Assembly: GCA_902563835.1 (NCBI GenBank)
Contig: CACEZB010000002.1
Coordinates: 1 to 64,000, forward strand
DNA from: an uncultured SAR86 cluster bacterium
GTDB lineage: Bacteria > Pseudomonadota > Gammaproteobacteria > Magnimaribacterales > D2472
Direction of reading: 5' to 3'
DNA length: 64,000 nt
A program made the position numbers and the translations under genes. Position 1 is the first letter of the stretch. Every line of letters begins with the position of its first letter. Below, one piece after another: positions 32,460-41,447 of this stretch. Below the pieces are notes generated by a model. That model did no database searches, was not told the origin of the DNA, and saw nothing but the letters and a program-made list of their open reading frames with translations.

Positions 32460-32664
32460 TCATGGAATAAGAAATAATAATGATTTAAAACTATGGTTTA
32501 GGATTAAATCTATTGAGAAAAAAATAAATAAACTTGGTTCGATGCACTCCAGAGGATTTGATTGGATAGAGTGGGAAAGTTTAGAAGAAGATTTGGCGAA
32601 TAATGTTTCGCAACTATCTATTCATAAGAATATAGTGAAAGGAGTACTTTCTAGATATGATTAA
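32452..32664 (+). CDS. hypothetical protein
   Basis: 70 aa ORF overlapping the previous ORF by 8 nt. Confidence 0.45.
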   Translation: MSNHGIRNNNDLKLWFRIKSIEKKINKLGSMHSRGFDWIEWESLEEDLANNVSQLSIHKNIVKGVLSRYD

Positions 32665-32665
32665 T

Positions 32666-33571
32666 TTATATTTTTATTAAAGGGTTGTATGTAATCTTGT
32701 CAGGAATTTCTTCTGCACCAGGAACTCCTCTAGCAATTAAGAATGGTTTTAATTCTTCTATAGCTTTAGGCTCATCATAATGCCCAATATTTGGATGAAG
32801 GTGGTGCACAAAATGTAATTGCATTGAGTGATTAAGATATCTTGGCATCCAATGTTGCCAAAATCTTGTATCTTTATATCTTCCAATTTCTGTACCAATA
32901 TGCGGATAGTATGAAAAAAATATTTGTGTATATGCAGTGCCAATTTTTGCAGGCAGCCACCATAAAAACAATGTTTGAAGTGGAAACACGAAAACTAGCA
33001 ACATTAATATTGCCCTGTATGCCAATGCAACCTTTGTACCTTTTTCAAAGCCTTTTTGAAAAGCTGCATCATTAGAATGCATTTCTTTAGCTTTTTCATA
33101 TTCTGTTGATGCTCCATTGAGAGATACCAAAATAAGTTCTGCAACAGATTTAGCATTTGAAGTTAAAAAATCAGGATCTTTATGATCATGATTTGTATAT
33201 GCATGATGCTTCATATGAGTAACTCTTAATATTTCATAGGGATAAATTAATGTTATGAGAGTAAAGTTTCCAACAAATGCATCAATCCATCGTTTCTTCG
33301 GATCGCCTCTAGAATAGTTCCCATGTTGCGCCTCATGAGACGGTAAGTAAGACATGCATGCACAAAAGCTAGCAATAATAAATCCTGACCATAGAGGAAT
33401 TATTTCATTTATAACTAAGGGCCATAAACATAACCAGACACAAGCCTGACCAACACCAATTAGAATCATTTCCCATTGAAATCTTTGAGCATATTTTTTA
33501 GCAATAGCTTTTTCTTTTTCAAATGAAAACTCTTCAGATACCGTATTGCTGATTTCTACACCCATAACCAT
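32666..33571 (-). CDS. fatty acid desaturase
   Basis: Three His boxes: HEAQHGN, HMKHHAYTNHDH, HFVHHLHP. Confidence 0.9.
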   Translation of the reverse strand: MVMGVEISNTVSEEFSFEKEKAIAKKYAQRFQWEMILIGVGQACVWLCLWPLVINEIIPLWSGFIIASFCACMSYLPSHEAQHGNYSRGDPKKRWIDAFVGNFTLITLIYPYEILRVTHMKHHAYTNHDHKDPDFLTSNAKSVAELILVSLNGASTEYEKAKEMHSNDAAFQKGFEKGTKVALAYRAILMLLVFVFPLQTLFLWWLPAKIGTAYTQIFFSYYPHIGTEIGRYKDTRFWQHWMPRYLNHSMQLHFVHHLHPNIGHYDEPKAIEELKPFLIARGVPGAEEIPDKITYNPLIKI

Positions 33572-33753
33572 TTTCCCCTAATGTGCGCTACAAGCCCAAT
33601 AACAAAACCCAATAGAAAACTTATTGATGAAAGATATGGAACTTCATTTAAGACAACAAGTTCCTGAGATACTGCATTTAAGACACTCCCAATAAAAATT
33701 AAACCAAACCATATCTTGTTATAAGCTAGAATGGTTTCTAGAAATTTTTCCAT
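33556..33753 (-). CDS. small membrane protein
   Basis: 65 aa, two predicted TM segments, overlaps desaturase start. Confidence 0.5.
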   Translation of the reverse strand: MEKFLETILAYNKIWFGLIFIGSVLNAVSQELVVLNEVPYLSSISFLLGFVIGLVAHIRGKWLWV

Positions 33754-33783
33754 AATTTATTTTATCAGAACTTTTTAAAAATT

Positions 33784-33862
33784 TGGTGGGCCTGGGAAGA
33801 CTCGAACTTCCGACCTCTCGATTATCAGTCGAACGCTCTAACCAAAACTGAGCTACAGGCCC
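33784..33862 (-). tRNA. tRNA-Ile(GAT), CCA encoded
   Basis: Minus strand GGGCCTGTAGCTCAGTTTTGGTTAGAGCGTTCGACTGATAATCGAGAGGTCGGAAGTTCGAGTCTTCCCAGGCCCACCA; 7-bp acceptor stem GGGCCTG/CAGGCCC, anticodon GAT in loop CTGATAA. Confidence 0.95.
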
Positions 33863-33911
33863 TATCAACGAATGAGCATTCTACCTTTGAATTACAAATT
33901 CGACAATTACT

Positions 33912-34586
33912 CTAACCGACTTTAATTGATTTATAGAGTGTAAAGTAAATGTACCCTAATGGAACAACAAAAATATATTCAGTTAAAGCAAGCAGAACGA
34001 TTTGGACAATACCCTCAGGAATTATACTGGATAGCAAAAGTGCAGATAATAGAATTAATATAAAGAATACTAAAGTAAACATAAATAATTTAGACCCGTA
34101 TTCATCTGTCTTTTCCCAAGACGCTCCAATCGATTCAAAAATTTTATTATTTTCAAACATTATCTGTGCGGCAAATAATCCAAATCTTGCTGTTAAATAT
34201 ATTCCAGGGAGTATTAACATCAGAAATCCTAGTGCAGATACCATAGTAACAATAAGATAAGCACCAAAAAGCGGTAAGAATTTTGAAAAACCAACTTGTA
34301 ATGCACTAATCGGATTAATAGTTTTTCCAGTATCTATCGACATATATCCAACCCATAGACCACCCAAAAATGATATTTGCAATATAAGACCAACAATTCC
34401 AACCATAGCTATGATTAATGAGTTAGCTTGAAAAAAATCAACAAAATCTTCAGGCTGCGTTAGACCACCTAAAGGCATAACAAGATAACTTGCTAAAGAC
34501 TCAATCGCTATAACAGGTAAAGCTAGCATTAAAAAGAATTTCCAATTTGCAAAAGCAAATTGCCAAGCAGATTTAAATTGATTCAT
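33912..34586 (-). CDS. polytopic membrane protein (YciC/UPF0259-like)
   Basis: Multiple TM helices with LPGIYLTARFGLFAAQIMFENNKIFESIGASWEKT. Confidence 0.55.
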   Translation of the reverse strand: MNQFKSAWQFAFANWKFFLMLALPVIAIESLASYLVMPLGGLTQPEDFVDFFQANSLIIAMVGIVGLILQISFLGGLWVGYMSIDTGKTINPISALQVGFSKFLPLFGAYLIVTMVSALGFLMLILPGIYLTARFGLFAAQIMFENNKIFESIGASWEKTDEYGSKLFMFTLVFFILILLSALLLSSIIPEGIVQIVLLALTEYIFVVPLGYIYFTLYKSIKVG

Positions 34587-34605
34587 GGATTAATTGTAAA
34601 GTAAT

Positions 34606-36720
34606 ATGTTTTGTATGTATAAAAATTTTTTAAGCTTAACTTTAGTTATATTGCTAATTTCATGTGGTAATCAAAATGATGAGATTGTTTATCCTGATTC
34701 AAAGCAAATAGATTTCAATGAAACCATTCATGGATATCAAATTCAAGATTCATATAGGTGGCTAGAGGATTTTACAAGTGCTGAGTCATTAAGATGGGTA
34801 AAGAAACAGAACAAGTTTACAAAAAAGTTTATTGGGAAGAATAAATATAAAAATGATATTACTAAATATTTAGAAACAATTTGGGAGAATGAATCAATCT
34901 CGATTCCCTATGAAGTTGAAGGTAAAACTTTTTATTATTTTAATGACGGCTCATTCCAACAAAGCAAGTTAATGATTAAGGATTGTAATGATTGTGATGC
35001 AAGAGTTTTAATTGATCCAAATTCCTTCTCTGAAGATGGAACTATTTCATTAGGAGGCACCAGTATAAATAATAATGCTGATCATATTGCTTATTCCATT
35101 TCTGACGGTGGTTCTGACTGGAGGAAGTGGAAAGTAATGAATATTGAAACTGGCGAAATTCTTGAAGATGAAATTAGATGGGCAAAATTTTCAGGGGCCG
35201 TATGGGAAAATGATGACTCTGGTTTTTATTATCAGAAATATGATGAGCCTGATGGAGAAGTCCTAAAGGATCTTAATCAGTCACCAAGGCTAATGTTTCA
35301 TAAAATAGGAACCAATCAATCAGAAGATAGGGTTATTTATGAGAATCCTGACCAACCTAGATGGGGTTGGAGCATTAAAGTAATTGAAGATAGTGATATA
35401 AAAATACTCTCAATTTCAGAAGGAACGGACGAAAGGAATAGGATATACCTTCAATTAAGCCCTGATACTAAATTTATACCAATAATTGATGAATTAATTG
35501 GAGCCTACTCTTTTATTGATAATAAAGACAATATTTTTTGGTTTTATACCACCGAAAGTGCTAAAAACGGAAAAATAGTTAATTTAGAAATAAAAAATGG
35601 GTCCTTGGTATGGAATGATGTTATAAGTGAATCTGAGCATGCGATAAGATCGGTAAACCTTGTTAATAATTTTTTTGTAATTAATTATTTAGTCGATACT
35701 TTTTCAACTATTAAATTGTTTAATCTTAAGGGAGAATTTATTTCTGAAATTGAATTACCCAAAAAAGGAAATATAAGTGGGTTCGGCGGAGACATAGAAG
35801 ATACAAAATCTTATTATTCAATAACTAATTACGTTACTCCAAGAGAAATATATGAATTTGATTTTAATAATTTCACATCAAAGTTATTTTGGAAAGAGGA
35901 GCTTAATGGATATAAATCAGATGATTATGTATCGAGTCTAAAATTTTATGAATCAAAAGATGGAACCAAGATTCCTATTCATATCAGTCATAAAAAATCA
36001 TTAGATATAAATGAGAAGACACCATTATTAATTTATGGTTATGGTGGTTTTAATATTTCTATCCTTCCAAATTTCAGTAAGAGTCACACTGCTTGGAAAA
36101 ATCAGAATGGGGTCTACGCTGTTGCAAACCTAAGAGGTGGTGGTGAGTATGGAGATGCATGGCATGCTGACGGTATGTTATTAAATAAACAAAATGTCTT
36201 TGATGATTTTGCTTATGCAGCAAAATTTTTACATGATCAGAAAATTGGCTCTCCAGAAACAACTGCAATTGATGGAAGATCAAATGGTGGACTTTTGGTT
36301 GCAGCAACGATGTTGCAAAATCCTGATTTGTATAAAGTTGCTATTCCACAAGTGGGTGTCCTTGATATGTTGAGGTTCAGTAAATTTACAATAGGTTGGG
36401 CATGGGAAAGCGATTATGGTTCAGTAGATCAAAAAGATGAATTTGAAAATCTCCTTGCTTACAGCCCATTGCATAATATTAAATCAGATATTTGTTACCC
36501 AACTACTCTTATAACAACTGCTAGCAGAGATGATAGAGTTGTGCCGTCACACTCATTCAAATTTGCAGCGAAACTCCAAGAAAACCAATCGTGCAATAAC
36601 CCAATTTTAATTCGTATTGAGGATAGGGCTGGGCACGGAGCAGGAACGCCGAAAGACAAGAGAATTAATCAAATAGCTGAAATTTATGGATATGCGTTAT
36701 TAAAAATAAATGAGGGTTAA
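34606..36720 (+). CDS. prolyl oligopeptidase family serine peptidase (S9A)
   Basis: DSYRWLEDF; GYGGFNISILPNFS; AIDGRSNGGLLVAATM; GHGAGTPKDK. Confidence 0.92.
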   Translation: MFCMYKNFLSLTLVILLISCGNQNDEIVYPDSKQIDFNETIHGYQIQDSYRWLEDFTSAESLRWVKKQNKFTKKFIGKNKYKNDITKYLETIWENESISIPYEVEGKTFYYFNDGSFQQSKLMIKDCNDCDARVLIDPNSFSEDGTISLGGTSINNNADHIAYSISDGGSDWRKWKVMNIETGEILEDEIRWAKFSGAVWENDDSGFYYQKYDEPDGEVLKDLNQSPRLMFHKIGTNQSEDRVIYENPDQPRWGWSIKVIEDSDIKILSISEGTDERNRIYLQLSPDTKFIPIIDELIGAYSFIDNKDNIFWFYTTESAKNGKIVNLEIKNGSLVWNDVISESEHAIRSVNLVNNFFVINYLVDTFSTIKLFNLKGEFISEIELPKKGNISGFGGDIEDTKSYYSITNYVTPREIYEFDFNNFTSKLFWKEELNGYKSDDYVSSLKFYESKDGTKIPIHISHKKSLDINEKTPLLIYGYGGFNISILPNFSKSHTAWKNQNGVYAVANLRGGGEYGDAWHADGMLLNKQNVFDDFAYAAKFLHDQKIGSPETTAIDGRSNGGLLVAATMLQNPDLYKVAIPQVGVLDMLRFSKFTIGWAWESDYGSVDQKDEFENLLAYSPLHNIKSDICYPTTLITTASRDDRVVPSHSFKFAAKLQENQSCNNPILIRIEDRAGHGAGTPKDKRINQIAEIYGYALLKINEG

Positions 36721-36996
36721 TATTAGTTTAAATAACTGATATGCGGTAATAATTTTAGATTAATTAAAAATTAACTTTAGTAGAAATACTGGTCGATTAT
36801 TTTTATTGTTCTTACGTTGTATGCATCTTCAAATGTAATACGACCATCTTAAATTTAATATAAAAGATCTATCTCATGGAATGCAATTTTATAAATAAAG
36901 GAAAAATATATACCAATTAAAATTAGATTTATATTCTAGCTAGATTCAATTTAAACCGCTTCCAAATCGTAGTTTTTTCAATTAATATATTTTTAA

Positions 36997-37077
36997 TGTA
37001 AAGGGGTGGCAAATATAGCCTGAGATCATTAGGAACTCTTTGAACCTGATCAACACAATTGTTGCGGAGGAATTACA
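36997..37077 (+). promoter_or_regulatory. TPP (THI-box) riboswitch
   Basis: TGTAA-AGGGGTGGCAAATATAGC-CTGAGA-TCATTAGGAACTCTTTGA-ACCTGATC-AACACAATTGTT-GCGGAGGAA-TTACA: conserved GGGGTG, CTGAGA, ACCTGAT and GCGnAGGnAA elements; P1 TGTAA/TTACA; stem CAACA/TGTTG; GGAGG SD lies in the 3' conserved element, ATG at 37079. Confidence 0.93.
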
Positions 37078-37078
37078 A

Positions 37079-39184
37079 ATGTATATTAAAAAAAAAAATA
37101 TCTTTTTATTACCATTAGTTTTCTCATTATTTAACTTTGCTCAAGAAATTGAAGAAGTTATTGTTCAAGGAGAATATCGCAAAGCATCTTTAAGTGAGAA
37201 AGATTCAAGTATTGTTGTAATTCAATCTGAAGAAATTAAATCTCAAGCAATTAAACATTTTCAACAACTATCTTATTTGATACCAAATTTAAATTATGCA
37301 GCTTCAGATTCAAGGGCAAGATATTTTCAGATAAGAGGAATTGGAGAAAGATCTGGGTATCTAGGAACTCCAAATTCTTCAGTAGGATTTTTAATTGATG
37401 ATATTGATTATTCTGGCCAGGGAGGAATTGCAACAACTTTTGATATTGATCAAGTGGAAATTTATAGAGGGCCACAAGGATCGAGATCAGGAGCAAATGC
37501 TCTTGCCGGATTAATCTACATTAAGACAAAAGATCCAACTGATGAATTTGAGGGAACATCTGAATTAACATTTGGCGATTATGGGATGCAAAATATTGGT
37601 CTTGCATTTGGTGGACCAACAAAAAAAATAAATCTTAAATATCGTTTTGTTATTAGAACAGATTATGCAGACGGGTTTAGAAAAAATATTTTTTTGAACA
37701 AAAAAGATACATCAAGAAAAGATGAGCTTACATTAAGATATAAATTAGATTGGGATATAGATAGCAAAACTAAAATTAAATTTTTAGTTTCTCAAGTTGA
37801 TATAAATGATCCTGCAGATATTTGGACTATCGATGGAAGTTTAAATACTTTATCTGATCGTCCAGGCATGGATTCACAAAAAACCAACACCTATGGAATA
37901 AAAATATTTAAAAATTATAAAAACTTTGATTTACAAAGTTATACGAGCACAACAAAAACAGATGTTATTTTTAGTTATGATGCAGATTGGGGTAATAAAG
38001 ACTCGCATTTCCCATATACATATGATTATTTCTCAAAAACTCTACGAAATAGAGATACTTTTAGCCAAGAAATACGTTTTTTGTCTAAAAATCATAGTTT
38101 TTTATCAAAAATACCATTTGAATGGATTATTGGAGTAGATTTTTCTCAATTAAAAGAGTCGAATTTAACAAATGACGATGGAATTTATGGAGATCCTTCA
38201 GACCCATATAGTCCTTATACAAGTAAATCTTCAATTTTAAGAAATTATAAGTCTCAAAATTTATCAATTTTCGGAAATATAGATTATTTTTTAAATGAGC
38301 AATACAAATTAGCATTTGGAATGAGATGGGAAAATTGGGATTCAAAATACAATGACTCAAACAATGAATCATTTAATCCTTCAAACTATATGAATGGAGG
38401 AAAGCTCTCACTTATAAAAAATATGAATATGAAATCAAATATGTATTTATCAATAGCACGTGGATATAAACAAGGCGGATTTAATTTAGGGTTAGATGCA
38501 TTAGATAATTCTTCGAATAAAAATTTAATATATGATCCAGAATTTTTGACTAATTATGAATTTGGGATAAATTCAAAATTTGATAACCAAGATCTAAATT
38601 TATCAGCAGTGATATTTTTCTCAAAAAGAAAAGATCAACAAGTTTTGATTTCAAGACAAGTAGATTCAGCAGATCCGAATACTTTTTCATACTTAACTCA
38701 AAATGCAGCTAATGGAAAAAATTACGGATTTGAATTTAATTCAAATTTTTTATTAAGAGAACGTATGCTGATTTATTTAAATTTAGGAATCCTTAAAACA
38801 CAAATTAATAATTGGGAATCAAGAGAAGATTTAGAAAATAGATCACAAGCTCACGCACCAGAAAGAACATTCTCAGCAGGAATAAATTTTGATATGAGTA
38901 ATAATAAATATTTTAGAATTGAAACTAATGGTAAAAGTGATTTCTATTATTCTGAGTCTCACAATAATAAATCAAAAAGTTATCAATTAGTAAACCTCGC
39001 TTTCGGAAAAAATATAGATAGCATTACTGCTGAGCTATGGGTAAGAAATTTATTTGATGAATACTATTCAACACGCGGATTTTATTTTGGTAATGAAGCA
39101 CCTCATTTCATAGATACCTTATACAAAAGACAGGGTGATCCTAGACATATTGGTGTATCAATTAGATATGAATTTAGAAATTAA
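37079..39184 (+). CDS. TonB-dependent outer-membrane receptor (predicted thiamine/thiamine-precursor receptor)
   Basis: Plug (EEVIVQGEYRKASLSEKDSSIVVIQSEEI..., VEIYRGPQGSRSGANALAGLIYIKT) and C-terminal beta-barrel ending VSIRYEFRN; real start 37079 after GGAGG, not the ORF-track start 37040 inside the riboswitch. Confidence 0.9.
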   Translation: MYIKKKNIFLLPLVFSLFNFAQEIEEVIVQGEYRKASLSEKDSSIVVIQSEEIKSQAIKHFQQLSYLIPNLNYAASDSRARYFQIRGIGERSGYLGTPNSSVGFLIDDIDYSGQGGIATTFDIDQVEIYRGPQGSRSGANALAGLIYIKTKDPTDEFEGTSELTFGDYGMQNIGLAFGGPTKKINLKYRFVIRTDYADGFRKNIFLNKKDTSRKDELTLRYKLDWDIDSKTKIKFLVSQVDINDPADIWTIDGSLNTLSDRPGMDSQKTNTYGIKIFKNYKNFDLQSYTSTTKTDVIFSYDADWGNKDSHFPYTYDYFSKTLRNRDTFSQEIRFLSKNHSFLSKIPFEWIIGVDFSQLKESNLTNDDGIYGDPSDPYSPYTSKSSILRNYKSQNLSIFGNIDYFLNEQYKLAFGMRWENWDSKYNDSNNESFNPSNYMNGGKLSLIKNMNMKSNMYLSIARGYKQGGFNLGLDALDNSSNKNLIYDPEFLTNYEFGINSKFDNQDLNLSAVIFFSKRKDQQVLISRQVDSADPNTFSYLTQNAANGKNYGFEFNSNFLLRERMLIYLNLGILKTQINNWESREDLENRSQAHAPERTFSAGINFDMSNNKYFRIETNGKSDFYYSESHNNKSKSYQLVNLAFGKNIDSITAELWVRNLFDEYYSTRGFYFGNEAPHFIDTLYKRQGDPRHIGVSIRYEFRN

Positions 39185-39185
39185 T

Positions 39186-39311
39186 ATAAGTTTAATAACT
39201 AAAATAATTAGAGTTATAAACGTAATAAACATTACAAATATTTCCATCAAAAGACAGAGCGATCCTAGACATATTGATGTGTCAATTATAGATAAATTCA
39301 AAAACGTATAA
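39186..39311 (+). other. chimeric micro-ORF copy A (pnuT head + TBDR tail), ATA at start position
   Basis: ISLITKIIRVINVINITNISIKRQSDPRHIDVSIIDKFKNV*; 126 nt open frame; stop TAA overlaps next ATG as TAATG. Confidence 0.6.
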
Positions 39312-39413
39312 TGAATTTAATTAATAAAATTATTAGAGTTATAAACGTAATAAACATTACAAATATTTCCATCAAAAGACAGAGCGATCCTAGACATATT
39401 GATGTGTCAATTA
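39207..39413 (+). repeat. 82-bp perfect direct repeat, two copies at 125-bp offset, spanning duplicated TBDR-pnuT junction
   Basis: 39207-39288 and 39332-39413 identical by eye (ATTAGAGTTATAAACG...GATGTGTCAATTA); third diverged copy of the tail half is the TBDR 3' end from about 39124. Confidence 0.9.
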
Positions 39414-39436
39414 GAGATGAATTTGAAACGGTATGA
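39311..39436 (+). other. chimeric micro-ORF copy B (pnuT head + TBDR tail), 41 aa
   Basis: MNLINKIIRVINVINITNISIKRQSDPRHIDVSIRDEFETV*; stop TGA overlaps the pnuT ATG as ATGA. Confidence 0.6.
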
Positions 39437-40011
39437 TAAATTTAATTATTGAAATAATTGCAGTTATAAGCGCAATATTATATTTATTACTAGCTGCTAA
39501 AGAAGACGTAAAGTGCTGGTATGCGGCTATTATTAGCTCATTATTATATTTCTTTATTATGTATGATGCTGGATTAATAATGGAAGCATATTTGCAAATC
39601 TTTTATATAATTATGGCACTATACGGATTGCTTCAATGGACAAAATTAATTCAAATTAATTCAAACAATACGATACGAACTTGGAGTAATATAGAACATT
39701 TCATAACAATAAGTTCAGTAATAATACTTGCGATAATAACTGGATTTATTCTAACAAAATATACAAATGCAGCAATGCCATTTTTAGATGCATTTACATC
39801 TTGGGGAGCAATTGTAACTACATATATGGTAGCTAAAAAAATTCTTGAAAATTGGATCTATTGGTTTGTTATTGATGCTATTTCTATATATTTATTTTTA
39901 TCCAGAGAATTATATTTAACGTCAATATTATTCTTTGTGTATCTAATTATCATATGTTTTGGTTACATTGCCTGGAGAAAAAAATATTTAGAATTTAATG
40001 AACAAAATTGA
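39433..40011 (+). CDS. pnuT: PnuC/PnuT-family transporter (predicted thiamine transporter)
   Basis: PnuC family pattern (AKEDVKCWYAAIISSLLYFFIMYDAGLIMEAYLQIFYIIMALYGLLQW; NWIYWFVIDAISIYLFLSRELYLTSILFFVYL) in a TPP-riboswitch operon. Confidence 0.85.
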   Translation: MINLIIEIIAVISAILYLLLAAKEDVKCWYAAIISSLLYFFIMYDAGLIMEAYLQIFYIIMALYGLLQWTKLIQINSNNTIRTWSNIEHFITISSVIILAIITGFILTKYTNAAMPFLDAFTSWGAIVTTYMVAKKILENWIYWFVIDAISIYLFLSRELYLTSILFFVYLIIICFGYIAWRKKYLEFNEQN

Positions 40012-40115
40012 AAGTACATTAATATATTTTATTATGATATGTTTTGGTTACATTGCCTGGAGAAAAAATATTTAGAGCCTAATGAGCGACATTAAAAATA
40101 TATTAAAAAAACTAA
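39952..40115 (+). repeat. about 85-bp diverged tandem duplication of the pnuT-kinase junction
   Basis: ATATGTTTTGGTTACATTGCCTGGAGAAAAAAATATTTAGAATTTAATGAACAAAATT (39952) vs ATATGTTTTGGTTACATTGCCTGGAGAAAAAATATTTAGAGCCTAATGAGCGACATT (40037). Confidence 0.9.
39998..40075 (+). other. chimeric micro-ORF (kinase head + PnuT tail), 25 aa
   Basis: MNKIESTLIYFIMICFGYIAWRKNI*; shares ICFGYIAWRK with PnuT C-terminus; overlaps pnuT end by 14 nt. Confidence 0.5.
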
Positions 40116-40969
40116 AACTTTCATTTGAATTTGACAAAGATAAAGATGGCGAGCCATATAGTTTTGGATTTGGATTTACCTCAAAAACATATCATGGTGA
40201 ATTTAAAAACAAAAGAGCTATATTTAAATTATCAACTTTGAAAAACTCTAAATTAAAAACCATAACGAATAATTATTTACATAAAAATATAATTAAACAA
40301 TTAACAACTAATGGTTTGTGCCCTAACGTTCATTTTATAGATAAAAAAAATAACTTATTAATATATGAATATATAGAAGATAAAAAAAACCTTAATGAAA
40401 TAAGTTTTCCAATTTTTGGCGAATCATATCTTATTGACGGTGACTTATCTAACGAAAGTTTAGAAGATAAATATTTAATACAACTGGGGGAGGGTATAAA
40501 AAAAATACACTCAGTAAAACCACCAAAAAAATTTATTACATTTAATGACCAATTAAATATATATCAAGAACTTTTATCAGGATTTAAATGGCCAGAAGAA
40601 AATCATTTAGAACAAGCAATTAATTTATTTAAAGAAATAACGAAAGATGAAGATAAAGGAGACTTTGTATTTTCTCATAATGACTTAAATATTTTAAATA
40701 TTCTTCATACACAAAATAAAACTTATTTTATTGATTGGGAGTTTGCGAGTATCAATAGTAAATATTTTGATCTTGTATCAGTAATCCATTCTTACAAACT
40801 ACATGATTTAGATATTAATAATTTATTTATTTACTATGGACTAGATATTAACGATATTTCAATTTATAAAAAAATAAAAGAATGGAAGAAAATTCACGAA
40901 AATCTAATCCTAATATGGGCTGCAATTACACACAAGTACCTTTTGAATGATAAGGAGGGGAATTCTTAA
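40082..40969 (+). CDS. APH/choline-kinase-fold phosphotransferase (predicted thiamine kinase)
   Basis: FSHNDLNILNILHTQNKTYFIDWEFASINSKYFDLVSVI (Brenner HNDLN..N and DWE motifs); operon context. Confidence 0.8.
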   Translation: MSDIKNILKKLKLSFEFDKDKDGEPYSFGFGFTSKTYHGEFKNKRAIFKLSTLKNSKLKTITNNYLHKNIIKQLTTNGLCPNVHFIDKKNNLLIYEYIEDKKNLNEISFPIFGESYLIDGDLSNESLEDKYLIQLGEGIKKIHSVKPPKKFITFNDQLNIYQELLSGFKWPEENHLEQAINLFKEITKDEDKGDFVFSHNDLNILNILHTQNKTYFIDWEFASINSKYFDLVSVIHSYKLHDLDINNLFIYYGLDINDISIYKKIKEWKKIHENLILIWAAITHKYLLNDKEGNS

Positions 40970-40970
40970 A

Positions 40971-41447
40971 TTAGACAATAAAGGCTATAAATAGGGTTAA
41001 TAGAACTATAGCAATAGGAATAATTTTATCTATTTTGATAATAAGATCGTCTTTTTCTGGAAATTTAGGGACTTTTAATGAAAATATTGTATATCTGTTA
41101 TCATTTTTGTAGTGATAAGGTATATTTTTATTGTTTTCTGCTATGGGTACACTATTATTATGAATTTTTAGCTCATTTTGGTGATTTTCTTGATTATTTA
41201 TAGTAAATTCATCTATATTATCAAAATTATAAGAAATATCTTGATTATTTGTAGTTAAATCCGCAAGCTCTTTAAGCATTTTATCCCTTTTTTCTCTCGC
41301 AATATTGATATCAGTAGTTTCAAGAGATTTTTTTATAAAATCCTTGCCTAGTATTAGCGCCTGATCTTTAGATAATCTCTTTTGAATAAAATAAATATCT
41401 TTATTTTTCCCTCTTAAAACTAAATATTTGTCATTATTTGTACTCAT
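40971..41447 (-). CDS. orphan protein: integrase N-terminal (DUF6538-like) domain with C-terminal TM helix
   Basis: MSTNNDKYLVLRGKNKDIYFIQKRLSKDQALILGKDFIKKSLETTDINIAREKRDKMLKEL resembles tyrosine-recombinase N-terminal arm domains; no catalytic domain; C-term IIPIAIVLLTLFIAFIV. Alternative upstream start at 41501. Confidence 0.55.
   Translation of the reverse strand: MSTNNDKYLVLRGKNKDIYFIQKRLSKDQALILGKDFIKKSLETTDINIAREKRDKMLKELADLTTNNQDISYNFDNIDEFTINNQENHQNELKIHNNSVPIAENNKNIPYHYKNDNRYTIFSLKVPKFPEKDDLIIKIDKIIPIAIVLLTLFIAFIV

Noticed and set aside
33949-34260. Plus-strand 103 aa ORF
   Set aside because: Antisense to a convincing polytopic membrane protein.
37040-37079. ORF-track start of the TonB receptor at 37040
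   Set aside because: The upstream codons lie inside the TPP riboswitch; ATG 37079 has a good GGAGG SD and begins a normal signal peptide.
39186-39436. Possible CRISPR array
   Set aside because: Only two to three copies, the repeated unit is the gene-junction sequence itself, and there are no unique spacers or cas genes.
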